Positions 34,657 to 44,038 of a stretch of DNA of 64,000 nucleotides are shown one piece after another. Location: NCBI RefSeq assembly GCF_001676705.1, contig NZ_CP016170.1, positions 1,240,001 to 1,304,000 on the forward strand. Direction: 5' to 3'. Under the pieces are notes generated by a model. The model did not search any database, had not been told where the DNA came from, and saw only the letters and a list, made by a program, of their open reading frames with translations. A program made the position numbers and the translations under genes. Each line of letters begins with the position of its first letter. Within the stretch, counting starts at the first letter, position 1. The DNA is from Bordetella bronchialis. GTDB lineage: Bacteria; Pseudomonadota; Gammaproteobacteria; Burkholderiales; Burkholderiaceae_B.

Positions 34657-36057
34657 ATGAGTTCTGTCGACGCCTACGCCTCTCTTGAACAGACTGGCCG
34701 CGATCTGCAAAGCGGCGCCCTGACGAGCGAGGCGCTCGTCCGGCTGCGGCTGGATCGCATCCAGCGGCACGATCCCGCGCTGAACGCCTATATGGACGTC
34801 TATGCCGATTCGGCCTTGGCCGCGGCGAAGGCAGCCGATGCCTTGCGGGCGGCCGGCGTGGTGCTGGGACCCCTGCATGGGATCACGGTCGCCATCAAGG
34901 ACCTGTTCGATATCGCCGGACGGCCGGTGACCTGCGGCTCCAAATCCATGCCGCCGCGCATCCCGGACCGCACGGCCACCGTGGTCCGGAAGCTGCAAGC
35001 CGCCGGCGCGATCGTGCTGGGCAAGACCCAGACGGTGGAGTTCGCCTTCGGCGGGTGGGGGACCAACGCGTCGTTCGGCACGCCGCGCAACCCCTGGGAT
35101 ATGCAGGTCCACCGGGTGCCGGGCGGATCCAGCAGCGGCTCGGGCGTGGCGGTGGCGGCCGGTCTGGCCTGTGCCGCTATCGGCACGGACACGGGCGGTT
35201 CGGTGCGCATTCCGGCATCCATGTGCGGCCTGGTGGGCCTGAAGACCACGGTGGGTCTGGTCAGCCGCGATGGCCTGATGCCGCTCAGCGCCACGCTGGA
35301 CACCGTGGGGCCGATGACGCATACCGTCACCGATGCCGCGCTGATGCTGGACGCCATCGCCGGGCCCGATCCGCTGGATGCTTCCACGCGCCATGCGCCC
35401 GCGCGGTCGGTGCTGCCGGGGCTGCGCGACGGTGTCGACGGCATGCGGGTCTGGGCGATGCCCGACGAAGAACGGGCCGGCATCGACGATGCCGTGCTGG
35501 CCGCCTACGAGCAGGCACTGGAGACGCTGCGCACCCTGGGCGCGCGCGTGGTGCGGCGGCCCCTGCCGCGGGGCTCCACCGATGCCATGACCATGGCGGG
35601 AGGGATCATGGCGGCCGAAGGCTATGCCGCCCTGCGCGCCATCGGCGAACGCGATGACCTGCAGGTGGATCCCTACGTGCGGCGCCGCATACTGGCGGGA
35701 CGGGGCATCGGCGCCGCCGAATACATCGATCTGCTGCGGGCCAGGGAGCGCGCCAAGGCGGAAATGATGGCGGCGATGGTGGGTACGGATTTCCTGCTGC
35801 TGCCTACCACCCCTCTGCCGGCGATTCCCGTGCAAGAGGCCGACCAGGCGACCTCCACGCTGGCGCGCTTGAATCGCATGGCCAACCTGCTCGATATGTG
35901 TTCGGTGGCCGTGCCGTCCGGCTTTACCGAGACGGGTCTGCCGCTGTCGGTGCAGTTCGCCGGGCGCGGCATGGACGAACCGGTGATCCTGCGCGCCGCC
36001 TATGCCTACGAGCAGGCCACGCCCTGGCGCGCGCGCCGGCCCGTGGGCCTGGATTGA
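34657..36057 (+). CDS. Amidase-signature family amidohydrolase
   Basis: A 466-residue enzyme with the amidase signature. The Ser-cisSer-Lys triad is visible as Lys in ITVAIKDLF near residue 81, cis-Ser in VPGGSSSGSG near residue 157, and the nucleophile in AAIGTDTGGSVRIPA near residue 181. Length is typical. ATG 34657 follows a weak ribosome site and the last in-frame start before conserved sequence. Downstream is a LysR gene on the same strand, 109 nt away. The substrate (an amide or nitrile product) is unknown. The 258 nt between tRNA-Cys and this gene show no other feature. Confidence 0.88.
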   Translation: MSSVDAYASLEQTGRDLQSGALTSEALVRLRLDRIQRHDPALNAYMDVYADSALAAAKAADALRAAGVVLGPLHGITVAIKDLFDIAGRPVTCGSKSMPPRIPDRTATVVRKLQAAGAIVLGKTQTVEFAFGGWGTNASFGTPRNPWDMQVHRVPGGSSSGSGVAVAAGLACAAIGTDTGGSVRIPASMCGLVGLKTTVGLVSRDGLMPLSATLDTVGPMTHTVTDAALMLDAIAGPDPLDASTRHAPARSVLPGLRDGVDGMRVWAMPDEERAGIDDAVLAAYEQALETLRTLGARVVRRPLPRGSTDAMTMAGGIMAAEGYAALRAIGERDDLQVDPYVRRRILAGRGIGAAEYIDLLRARERAKAEMMAAMVGTDFLLLPTTPLPAIPVQEADQATSTLARLNRMANLLDMCSVAVPSGFTETGLPLSVQFAGRGMDEPVILRAAYAYEQATPWRARRPVGLD

Positions 36058-36165
36058 CCGTATGCGGCGTCGAATCGCGCGGCGGGCCGCGCGCGGGGCA
36101 CCGCCCGTCCCGGCGCCGGGCGCGACGCATCGAAGCCGCCGCCGGCGGCAAGACAAGGGGACCCG

Positions 36166-37125
36166 GTGAACGAAATCCGCGCTATTTCGCTGTTCGTCAG
36201 GACGGCGACGCTGGGCAGCCTGCGCAAGGCCGCCATCGAACAGGGCGTCACACCGCAGGCCGCCAGCCTGGCCGTGGCGCAGCTGGAAAAGCATCTGGGC
36301 ATCCGCCTGTTCCACCGGACCACGCGGCAGATCAGCCTGACGGACGAGGGGCGCCGCTTCCTGGAGTCCGTGCAGCCGCCGCTGCAGGCCTTGACCGATG
36401 TCATGCACAGCGCCCGCCACGCCGATCGGGCGAGCGGGCCCTTGCGCGTCACCGCTCCCCGCGCCCTGGGCAATACCGTGCTGTGGCCGCTGTTCGAGAC
36501 CTTCGCGCGCGAGCATCCTGACGTGCACCTGGATATCCAGCTGGAAGACCGCTTCCAGGACTGGGTGGCCGAGCGTATCGACGTGGGGTTTCGCGCCGGC
36601 CAGCAGCCCGACGGCCGCATCGTCGCGCGCCGGGTGCTGCCCATCCAGTTGATCGTCTGTGCCGCGCCGGACTACCTTGCCCGGCATGGCGCCCCGGCGA
36701 CCATCGACGATCTGGCCACGCATCGCTGCACCGGCTATCTGCAGCCCAATACGGGCAAGGTGGCGCCCTGGGAATTCCAGGTCGGCGAAGAAATCGTCTA
36801 CCGCGACGTGCCGCCCGCGCTCTGCATGAACGATCCCGAACTGGAAACACGCGCGGTGGCGGCAGGCCTGGGAATCGGGCAACTGGGCAGTTTCACCGCG
36901 GTGCCGCTGATCCGCGCGGGACAACTGGTGCCGCTCCTGTTGCCGCATACCGTGCAGCGCATCGCCATGTACCTGTGTTATGCCCGCCGCACCCATATGC
37001 CGCTGCGCGTCCGCCTGTTCATCGATTTCATGATGGAGCGCCTGCAGGCCAGCACGGAATGGCACCTGAACGAAGAAGAGCTGCGCGCCGGCAAGCCGGC
37101 GCGCAAGCGGCGCCAGGGCCGATAG
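36166..37125 (+). CDS. LysR-family transcriptional regulator
   Basis: A 319-residue LTTR. The winged HTH covers residues 1-60: ISLFVRTATLGSLRKAAIEQGVTPQAASLAVAQLEKHLGIRLFHRTTRQISLTDEGRRFL. The effector domain resembles the subgroup with GPLRVTAPRALGNTVLWPLFETFAREHPDVHLDIQLEDRFQDW. Start is GTG 36166 with AAGGGGA upstream. The Gln-Ala-Ala-Ser recognition helix is complete. It converges with the SDR gene downstream. Targets could be the amidase upstream or the SDR. Confidence 0.93.
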   Translation: MNEIRAISLFVRTATLGSLRKAAIEQGVTPQAASLAVAQLEKHLGIRLFHRTTRQISLTDEGRRFLESVQPPLQALTDVMHSARHADRASGPLRVTAPRALGNTVLWPLFETFAREHPDVHLDIQLEDRFQDWVAERIDVGFRAGQQPDGRIVARRVLPIQLIVCAAPDYLARHGAPATIDDLATHRCTGYLQPNTGKVAPWEFQVGEEIVYRDVPPALCMNDPELETRAVAAGLGIGQLGSFTAVPLIRAGQLVPLLLPHTVQRIAMYLCYARRTHMPLRVRLFIDFMMERLQASTEWHLNEEELRAGKPARKRRQGR

Positions 37126-37234
37126 GGGGCTGGGCCGCAACGGCGACGTGGCGGTCATCGCCGAAGGGCCTTCCTGCGCGCGCGCTACGGCGACCTCATC
37201 GCCGATCCGCGGGCGCAGGACCCGGTACCCTGGC

Positions 37235-38089
37235 TTATCGCGGAAAGTCCGTGGAGGCGGCAAGCTCGCGCCAGGCGGCGGTTTCCTCCGCGACGTAGGC
37301 ATTCTTCGCCTCGATGGCGGCCAGGGTGTCGGTGCCGAAGGGCATGCGCAGCGGCGGGCGATCGGCGTCCACCAGCCTGACCATCGCCGTGGCCAGGCGC
37401 CGCGGGTCGCCGGGCTGCTCATGATTGATCTGCGCGGCACGTTCGCGCACCTTGCCGGCGGTTTCCGCGTAGTCGCCGATCACCGTGGGCGATTTCACCA
37501 GGGACGAGGCGTCCAGGAAGTCCGTGCGGAAGTAGCCGGGCTCGACCACGGTGGCATGGATGCCCAGGGGCGCGAGCTCGTCATGCAGCGCTTCGGTCAG
37601 GCCTTCCACGGCGAACTTGGTGGAGCAGTACACGCCGAAGCCCGCGGCGCCGCGGTAGCCGCCGATGGAGGAAATATTGAGGATATGGCCCGCCTTCCGT
37701 TCCCGCATATGGGGCAGGACGGCGCGCGTTACGTTCAGCAGTCCGAAGACGTTGGTGTCGTACATCCGGCGCACGTCGGCGTCGTCGGCTTCCTCCACGG
37801 CGCCCAGCAGGCCGAAGCCGGCGTTGTTGATCAGGACATCGATGCGGCCGAAGCGCGCGATCGCGGCGCTGGCGGCGGCGCGGGCCTGGGTTTCGTCGGT
37901 CACATCCAATTGGACGGGCAGGACATTGGGCGCATCGCCGAACCGTTGGGCCAGCGCGGCCAGGTTGCGGCCGGCGACGACCACGGCATTGCCGTCGGCC
38001 AGCGCCGCGTCGGCGATCAGCGCGCCCAGGCCGCGGGCCGCGCCCGTGATGAACCACACGCGTTTGAAGGAGGTGGAGGAAGTCGTCAT
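37235..38089 (-). CDS. Short-chain dehydrogenase/reductase
   Basis: A 284-residue NAD(P)-dependent oxidoreductase of the classical SDR group. The cofactor motif is TGAARGLG (TGxxxGxG) near residue 15, with DVTD and NNAGFGL downstream. The catalytic triad appears as Ser in ISSIGG, and Tyr/Lys in YCSTKFA. ATG 38089 was chosen because it directly precedes the Rossmann fold. A 9-bp inverted repeat (38212-38234) lies 123 nt upstream. It converges with the LysR gene. Substrate unknown. Confidence 0.92.
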   Translation of the reverse strand: MTTSSTSFKRVWFITGAARGLGALIADAALADGNAVVVAGRNLAALAQRFGDAPNVLPVQLDVTDETQARAAASAAIARFGRIDVLINNAGFGLLGAVEEADDADVRRMYDTNVFGLLNVTRAVLPHMRERKAGHILNISSIGGYRGAAGFGVYCSTKFAVEGLTEALHDELAPLGIHATVVEPGYFRTDFLDASSLVKSPTVIGDYAETAGKVRERAAQINHEQPGDPRRLATAMVRLVDADRPPLRMPFGTDTLAAIEAKNAYVAEETAAWRELAASTDFPR

Positions 38090-38211
38090 GGCAGTGCTCC
38101 GATAGGCGGGATGGAAGGGGCGCGGGTGCCGGGGAATCGATGTGCGGTGCCGCGTTGGATGCCACTTTAGGCGTCCCGCCCCTGCCGGCCTAGCCACGAA
38201 ACGCTGACTTG

Positions 38212-38234
38212 ATTGACAAGCGGAACTTGTCAAT
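38212..38234. promoter_or_regulatory. Perfect 9-bp inverted repeat (operator candidate)
   Basis: ATTGACAAG-CGGAA-CTTGTCAAT lies in the 331-nt intergenic region between the divergent SDR and RraA-type genes. Perfect symmetry and an AT-rich core in GC-rich DNA suggest a binding site for a dimeric regulator. Both halves contain TTGACA. No other feature is seen in the rest of this region. Confidence 0.55.
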
Positions 38235-38420
38235 CGCGGCCGCGGCATCCTGCCGGCCGGCCTGGCCGCCAGTCCGTCGCAAGCTTGTCTCGATTACGAT
38301 GTCGGCGACGCGCCGAGTGGCGGCCTGGTGCCGCATCGCCGGCCTTCCCGCGCCCCGGCGCATGGAATGCCGGCCGGCGGTCCCACCCTGTTACTGCACG
38401 AGCTACACGGAGAACACCCC

Positions 38421-39092
38421 ATGATCGGTTTCGAAATCCATGCACGCCGTCGCGCCGTCGCCGCCGACATCGTCGCCAAATATGTCGGCCTGCCGGTGGC
38501 GAATATCAGCGACGTGATGTCGCGCATGACGGCCGGCGGCCCGCGCCTGCGTCCCATGCATGACGGCTCTTTCATGGCGGGGCCGGCCCTGACCGTGCGC
38601 ACGCGGCCGGGCGACAACCTGATGGTGCACAAGGCGCTGGACCTGGCCCAGCCGGGCGACGTGATCGTGGTGGACGCCGGCGGCGACCTGACCAATGCCA
38701 TCATCGGCGAGATCATGGTGACCTACGCCAAGTCGCGCAAGCTGGGCGGCATCGTGATCAACGGGTCCATCCGCGATGCGGCCGCGCTGCGCCGTGGCGA
38801 CTTCCCGGTGTTCGCGGCCGGCGTCACGCATCGCGGTCCCTACAAGGATGGCCCCGGCGAAATCAATTGCACCATCGCGCTGGACGGCATGGCCATCGAG
38901 CCGGGCGACCTGATCGTCGGCGACGACGACGGCCTGCTGTGCATTCCCTACGACCAGGCGCAGGCCGTGTACGAGGCCGCCAAGGCCAAGCACGCCGCGG
39001 AAGAACAGACCTTCGCCAACATCGCGGCCGGCAAGCACGACACCGGCTGGATCGACGCGCGCCTGAAGGCCCTGGGCTGCGTCACGAAATAA
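38421..39092 (+). CDS. RraA-like protein / 4-hydroxy-4-methyl-2-oxoglutarate aldolase family
   Basis: A 223-residue cytoplasmic protein. VANISDVMSRMTAGGPRLRPM is the family opening. MAGPALTVRTRPGDNLMVHKALD, VIVVDAGGDLTNAIIGEIM and GIVINGSIRDAAALRRGDFPVFAAGVTHRGPYK follow, with the substrate/metal residues Arg and Asp in the GSIRD segment. Members act as HMG or oxaloacetate aldolases and decarboxylases in aromatic catabolism, or as RNase E inhibitors. The extra acidic insert fits the enzyme branch. ATG 38421 has a CGGAG site. It is divergent from the SDR. Confidence 0.88.
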   Translation: MIGFEIHARRRAVAADIVAKYVGLPVANISDVMSRMTAGGPRLRPMHDGSFMAGPALTVRTRPGDNLMVHKALDLAQPGDVIVVDAGGDLTNAIIGEIMVTYAKSRKLGGIVINGSIRDAAALRRGDFPVFAAGVTHRGPYKDGPGEINCTIALDGMAIEPGDLIVGDDDGLLCIPYDQAQAVYEAAKAKHAAEEQTFANIAAGKHDTGWIDARLKALGCVTK

Positions 39093-39134
39093 GCCGGCGC
39101 TTCCCGCGGAAATTCATACCGGGGCGCATGGCGC

Positions 39135-40250
39135 TCAAGGCATGAAGGTCATGAAGACGAATGTGCCGAAAATCACCAGGTGGATGAAACCGTAAAGCAC
39201 ATTCGTGCGACCGCTGGCCAGGGTCAGCAGGCTGACGACCAGGGTCAGCGTCATCAGCACCGTTTCGCCGGGATCCAGCCCCAGGACCAGGGGCTTGTGC
39301 AGGACCAGGCTAAGTACCGACACGGCCGGAAAGGTCAGTCCTATGGTGGCCAGCGAGGAGCCCAACGCCAGGTTGATGGCTTTCTGCAGCTCGTCGCGCC
39401 GGGCCGATTGGTAGGCCGAGATGCCTTCCGGCATCAGCACCAGTAGCGCCACGACCAGCCCGGTGACCGCGGGCGGCGCATCGATGGCCTGGCGGCCGTA
39501 TTCGACCACATTGGCGAATGTCTTGGACAGCAGCACCACGGCGGCCAGCGCCACCAGCAGCAGCACGATGCTGGCCGCCAGCCGGCGCCCGCCGATGGGT
39601 GAAGGATGCTCGGCATCGTCCTCGGCCAGCACCACGAAATACTCGCGGTGCCGCACCGTCTGGATATACAGGAAAGCGGCATATAGCAGCAGGGTCATGA
39701 CGGCGACGAAGGCCAGCTGCTCGCTGGAATAGGAAGGCCCGCTGGCACTCTGCGTGTAATTGGGCAGGACCAGCGTCAAGGTGGCCAGCACGATCAGTAC
39801 CGCGAGATAGGCCGAAGCCCCCGTACTGACATAGCGCTGCTCGCGGAATCGCAGGCTGCCGCCCAGGATGCAGGCGCCGGCCAGCCCGGTACAGACCACC
39901 ATGACCACGGCGTACACCGTGTCGCGGGCCAGTTCAGGGCTGCCGGCCGGATCGGAAATCATGATGGACGCGATCAGCGCGACTTCGATCACCGTCACCG
40001 CCGCCGTGAGAACCAGCGTTCCATAGGGTTCGCCGGTCACGTGGGCGATCACCTCCGCGTGGTAGACGGCCGCGAAGATGGCGCCGAACAGCACCACGAT
40101 CATCAGGACCGCGATGGCGCCGTTGCCCAACCCGGGAACGAAGGGCGTCGCGAAGCCGTAGGCCGCCGCCACGAAATAGAAGGCCAGCGCCAGCAGGGGA
40201 TAGGCCCAGGCCGATATCGGCATGGATCGTACAGGGGTATTCGCTTGCAT
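39135..40250 (-). CDS. chaA: ChaA-type Ca2+/H+ (Na+/H+) antiporter
   Basis: A 371-residue membrane protein of the CaCA superfamily with about eleven hydrophobic segments. The first alpha repeat contains VIAHVTGEPYGTLVLTAAVTVIEVALI near residues 73-100. The second contains LVALLVLMPEGISAYQSARRDELQKAINLALGSSLATIGLT near residues 260-300. A charged loop (AEDDAEHPSPIGGRR) lies between them. ATG 40250 precedes the first segment. It is the second CaCA-type exchanger in the window, of a different subfamily from the one at 3.5 kb. It is divergent from the Tat-exported hydrolase. Confidence 0.9.
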   Translation of the reverse strand: MQANTPVRSMPISAWAYPLLALAFYFVAAAYGFATPFVPGLGNGAIAVLMIVVLFGAIFAAVYHAEVIAHVTGEPYGTLVLTAAVTVIEVALIASIMISDPAGSPELARDTVYAVVMVVCTGLAGACILGGSLRFREQRYVSTGASAYLAVLIVLATLTLVLPNYTQSASGPSYSSEQLAFVAVMTLLLYAAFLYIQTVRHREYFVVLAEDDAEHPSPIGGRRLAASIVLLLVALAAVVLLSKTFANVVEYGRQAIDAPPAVTGLVVALLVLMPEGISAYQSARRDELQKAINLALGSSLATIGLTFPAVSVLSLVLHKPLVLGLDPGETVLMTLTLVVSLLTLASGRTNVLYGFIHLVIFGTFVFMTFMP

Positions 40251-40477
40251 ATTCGTTCCCGCCCGTGAAATCGGCTCCAGGGGAATGTATCGCACTGTAT
40301 GCGCCGCCAGGAACCATACATCGGGATACGGCCAGGCCCCGGGCGGAAAAAACGGCCGATACATGGGGCCGATGTAATGCGTGGGAGCCGGCCGGGGAGG
40401 GAAAGACATCCGGATGCGGCTGTATCGTCCGCGGCGCCCGCGGGTTTATTCGTCTCACCGTGTTAGGAGAAACAAGC

Positions 40478-41554
40478 ATGCCGGATAAGATCGACAACCG
40501 CCGCCGCCGCTTCCTGGGGACCGCCGCCGCCGGTATCGGCGCACTGGAGCTGGGGCTGACGGGACTGGCCCGGGCGCAAACCGGGCTGCCGGGCGATGCG
40601 CCGCCCCGGCCCGCGCCCGGCAAGGCGGGCCGGCAGGGCGCGGGCTCGTCGGCCACCACGTTCGCCACCCTTCGCCAGATCGACGCCGGACCCCTGGACA
40701 TCGGCTATGCCGAGGCCGGGCCCGCCGACGGGCAGGTGGTCATCCTGCTGCATGGCTGGCCCTACGATATCCACAGCTATGTCGACGTGGCGCCGATGCT
40801 GGCGGCCAAGGGCTTTCGCGTCATCGTCCCGCACCTGCGCGGCTACGGCACGACGCGTTTCCTGTCCGAGGCCACGCCGCGCACCGCCCAGCAGACCGCG
40901 GTGGCCGCCGATATCATCGCGTTGATGAACGCCCTGCAGATCCGCCGGGCCATCATCGGCGGCTACGATTGGGGCGCGCGCACCGCGAACATCATCGCGG
41001 CCTTGTGGCCGGAGCGCTGCCGGGCCATGGTCTCGGTCAGCGGCTACCTGATCGGCACCCAGGGGGCGAATCAGGCGCCCCTGCCGCCCTCCGCGGAACT
41101 GGCGTGGTGGTATCAGTTCTATTTCGCCACGGAACGGGGCCGGCTGGGCTACGAGAAGAACTGGCACGACTTCGCCAAATTGATCTGGAAGACCGCCTCG
41201 CCGAAATGGCAGTTCGACGACGCCACGTTCGAACGCTCGGCCGCCTCGCTGGCCAATCCGGATCACGTGGCCATTACCATCCACAACTACCGCTGGCGCC
41301 TGGGCCTGGCCGCGGGGGAACCGCAATACGACGCGCTGGAAAGGCGCCTGGCCGGGCTGCCCGCCATCGGTGTGCCGACCATCACCATGGAAGGCGCGGC
41401 CAACGGCGCGCCGCACCCGCAGCCCTCGGCCTACGCGAATAAATTCACCGGCCGGTACAAGCACATCGATCTGCCCGGCGACATCGGCCACAACCTGCCC
41501 CAGGAAGCGCCGCGGGAATTCGCGGACGCCATCATCGAGGTGGCGAGCTGGTAG
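40478..41554 (+). CDS. Tat-exported alpha/beta hydrolase
   Basis: A 358-residue hydrolase. The N-terminus NRRRRFLGTAAAG is a Tat motif with a cleavage site near residue 33 (ARAQ). HGWPYDIHSY forms the oxyanion hole near residue 93, and the nucleophile position reads IGGYDWGAR near residue 165, with Asp in place of Ser. A GGYDWGAR elbow is the sequence of haloalkane dehalogenase- and epoxide hydrolase-type enzymes, so those activities are possible. The catalytic His lies in LPGDIGHNLPQEAP near the end. AGGAGA lies 8 nt before ATG 40478. Its 3' end overlaps the MFS gene by 23 nt. Confidence 0.83.
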   Translation: MPDKIDNRRRRFLGTAAAGIGALELGLTGLARAQTGLPGDAPPRPAPGKAGRQGAGSSATTFATLRQIDAGPLDIGYAEAGPADGQVVILLHGWPYDIHSYVDVAPMLAAKGFRVIVPHLRGYGTTRFLSEATPRTAQQTAVAADIIALMNALQIRRAIIGGYDWGARTANIIAALWPERCRAMVSVSGYLIGTQGANQAPLPPSAELAWWYQFYFATERGRLGYEKNWHDFAKLIWKTASPKWQFDDATFERSAASLANPDHVAITIHNYRWRLGLAAGEPQYDALERRLAGLPAIGVPTITMEGAANGAPHPQPSAYANKFTGRYKHIDLPGDIGHNLPQEAPREFADAIIEVASW

Positions 41555-42959
41555 CGCGCTCTGCCGGCGACCGGCCCCGCGAGATTCCCGCCCCGGCTTC
41601 CGGAGCGAGCGCCGCGTAGCCTGGCGCGGAGGCCAGCACCACGGCGGCGATGGCGATGAAGGACCACGCGAAATCGGCATGCTGGGCGTGATCCCGGCCC
41701 GATAGCATCATGGACAACTGCATGACCCCGGCGGCGACCGCCACGCCGGCGGCGCGCGGCAGGTGCTGCGCCGTGCCGGAAAACGAGGTCGCCGCCGACA
41801 GTTTTCGGGGCGGAACGTCGGCGTAGGCCAGGGCGTTCATGCAGGCGAAATTCAGCGAGCGGGCCAGGCCGCCGCACAGCAGCAGCGCGAAGACGGCCGC
41901 TTCGGGCCAGTCCGCCGTCAGCGTGGCGCAGGCCAGCAGCGTGACGGTGAACGCATAGCAGCCGCCCAGCAGGATGCCGCGCACCCGATAGCGCCGCAGG
42001 AAGAACTGCGCCATGGGACGCATGCAGAAGGCGCCCACGGCGCTGGCCAGCGTGAGCATGCCGCTGCGTGCCGCCGACAGCCCGAAACCCAGCTGCAGCG
42101 TCAAGGGGACCATGAAGGGCAGGGCGCCCGCCCCGGCGCGGAACAGGCTGCCCGCGACGGTGGCCGCATTGAAGGTGGGAATGGACAAGAGAGAGAAATC
42201 GATGGCCGGATTGGGCACGCGCCGGCAATGCCGGACGGTAAGGCCGAAGAACAGCAGCCCGATGGCGATCGCCAGCCAGGGCAGTTCCGGCGCCACGATG
42301 CCGCGTCCGACCGTTTCCACGCCGACCATGAAGACACTGATGGCGATGCCCATCAGTGTCATGCCCGCGATATCCAGCCTGGGCGGGCGCTCGGTGTCGG
42401 ACCGGGGGATCAACCGCCATACCAGGGCCAGTCCCAGGATGCCGATCGGCAGGTTGATCCAGAAAATGCTGCGCCAGGAAAAGGTGTCTGTCAGGAAGCC
42501 CCCCAGCGGCGGTCCGATGACCGGACCCACCATCGCCGGCATGGACAGCCAGGTGGTCGCGGATAGCAGGTCTTCGCGGCGCACGCCGCGCAGCAGTACC
42601 AGCCGGCCCACGGGCACCATCATCGCGCCGCTGGCGCCCTGCACGATGCGCGCCAGGATGAGCCCGGCCAGGTCCCTGGACAGGGCGCATGCGCACGATG
42701 CCGCCGTGAACAGGAAGATGGCGCACATGAAGATGCGCTTGGCGCCGTAGCGGTCCGCCACCCAGCCGCTGACCGGGATGAACACCGTCATGGCGACCAG
42801 GTAAGACGTAATGGCCGCGCTCAGGTGCACCGCATTGACGTCCAGGTCCCGCGCCATCGCCGGCAGCGCCGTCGCGATGGCGGTGCTGTCGATGTTCTGC
42901 ATGAAGAGCGTGGTGGCAACCACCACGGCGATGACGCGAAAATTGCTGTGCGGGTTCAC
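41532..42959 (-). CDS. MFS drug-efflux type transporter (DHA2 family)
   Basis: A 475-residue inner-membrane protein with about 14 hydrophobic segments. ALPAMARDLDVNAVHLSAAITSYLVAMTVFIPVSGWVADRYGAKRIF holds the MFS motif A. ARIVQGASGAMMVPVGRLV is motif B-like, and GPVIGPPLGGFLTDTFSWRSIFWINLPIG is motif C, diagnostic of the DHA drug exporters. GTG 42959 was chosen because a TTGACA promoter lies at 43047-43052; the longer frame begins inside it. It converges with the hydrolase gene, overlapping by 23 nt at the 3' ends. Substrate unknown. Confidence 0.88.
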   Translation of the reverse strand: MNPHSNFRVIAVVVATTLFMQNIDSTAIATALPAMARDLDVNAVHLSAAITSYLVAMTVFIPVSGWVADRYGAKRIFMCAIFLFTAASCACALSRDLAGLILARIVQGASGAMMVPVGRLVLLRGVRREDLLSATTWLSMPAMVGPVIGPPLGGFLTDTFSWRSIFWINLPIGILGLALVWRLIPRSDTERPPRLDIAGMTLMGIAISVFMVGVETVGRGIVAPELPWLAIAIGLLFFGLTVRHCRRVPNPAIDFSLLSIPTFNAATVAGSLFRAGAGALPFMVPLTLQLGFGLSAARSGMLTLASAVGAFCMRPMAQFFLRRYRVRGILLGGCYAFTVTLLACATLTADWPEAAVFALLLCGGLARSLNFACMNALAYADVPPRKLSAATSFSGTAQHLPRAAGVAVAAGVMQLSMMLSGRDHAQHADFAWSFIAIAAVVLASAPGYAALAPEAGAGISRGRSPAERATSSPPR

Positions 42960-43022
42960 GAGGCGGCGTGGACGAGTGCGCGGGCGTGGCCGCGGAACCG
43001 CGGGCCCTGGGAAAGGCCCTAG

Positions 43023-43052
43023 ATTCTGGGCCACACCCTCGCGCCTTGTCAA
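43023..43052 (-). promoter_or_regulatory. sigma-70 promoter of the MFS gene
   Basis: On the minus strand TTGACA (43047-43052) and CAGAAT (43023-43028) are spaced by 18 nt. The transcript would begin near 43016, 57 nt before the GTG start. Confidence 0.55.
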
Positions 43053-43195
43053 AACGCCGCCGCGTCCTTCTCGCGCGCATTCATGGCCTTGTCAGCAAGC
43101 GCGCGGAGCCGCATTCGCGGCCCCGCCGTTCACAACGTAAGCGCCTTGGGCAACCGCCGCCCGCCACGGGCGTGCAGCGGCCGACGGCATACCGT

Positions 43196-44038
43196 TCAGT
43201 CAGCGCTGCAATGGCTGCACGTCGACGGGGCGCCGCCCGCCGCCGCGGCCTTCCTGGCCGCGCTTTCCTCGCGGAAGGCGGCCTCCCCGGCATCCGAAAT
43301 CTCTACCCACTTGTTGTCCGGCGGCGCATCGGGCACGTAGCTGTCGTGCCAGTTCCACCATTTGTAAGTGGGCGTCCGGGGATAGCCTTCGGGGGAGTCC
43401 TCCCAGGGTTCCTGGCGGCCCAGCGGCGTGATGTCCAGGTAATTCCAGGTGCCGCCCATCTGTTCGTCGCCGCGATTGTTCAGGAAGTAGGTACGGTAGA
43501 TACGGTCGCCGTCGCGATAGAAGACGTTGGTGCCGTGCCACTCGTGCACGCCGAAGTCGGCATCGAAGTCGTCGGTGATCGTGAACCAGGGCATCTTCCA
43601 ATCCATCCGCTGCTTCAGGCGGGCGATGTCCGCTTGCGGCGCGCGCGAGGCGAACACCAGCGTGGTGTCGCGCGCATTCAGGTGCGCCACGTGCGCGACC
43701 TGGTCGGCCACCATGGAGCAGCCGCGGCAGGCATGGTCGGGCCAGCCGTAGACGCCGGGCTCGAAGAACGCACGGTAGACGATCAGCTGGCGGCGGCCGT
43801 CGAACAGGTCCAACAGGCTGGCCTTGCCGCGGGGGCCGTCGAAGACATAGCGTTTGTCCACCGGCGTCCACGGCATGCGGCGCCGTTCCGCGGCCAGGGC
43901 GTCGCGGGCGCGGGTGTGGGCTTTTTCCTTGATGAGCAGTTGCTGGCGGGCGGCCTCCCACTCCTGCGGCGATACGACGGGCGGCGTGCGCATGGCGGGG
44001 GCGGCGTCCCGCGGGCTGTCTGGCGTGGATAAGGTCAT
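43196..44038 (-). CDS. DUF899 family thioredoxin-like protein
   Basis: A 280-residue cytoplasmic protein. The family pattern is clear: VVSPQEWEAARQQLLIKEKAHTRARDALAAERRRMPWTPVDKRYVFDG near the start. The fold-defining HACRGCSMVADQV carries a Cys pair like a thioredoxin site near residue 122, followed by RDTTLVFASRAP and VHEWHGTNVFYRDGDRIYRTYFLNNRGDEQMGGTWNYLDITPLGRQE. ATG 44038 is the natural start. The family's function is unknown, although a redox role is likely. It is alone on the minus strand before AlkB. Confidence 0.88.
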   Translation of the reverse strand: MTLSTPDSPRDAAPAMRTPPVVSPQEWEAARQQLLIKEKAHTRARDALAAERRRMPWTPVDKRYVFDGPRGKASLLDLFDGRRQLIVYRAFFEPGVYGWPDHACRGCSMVADQVAHVAHLNARDTTLVFASRAPQADIARLKQRMDWKMPWFTITDDFDADFGVHEWHGTNVFYRDGDRIYRTYFLNNRGDEQMGGTWNYLDITPLGRQEPWEDSPEGYPRTPTYKWWNWHDSYVPDAPPDNKWVEISDAGEAAFREESAARKAAAAGGAPSTCSHCSAD

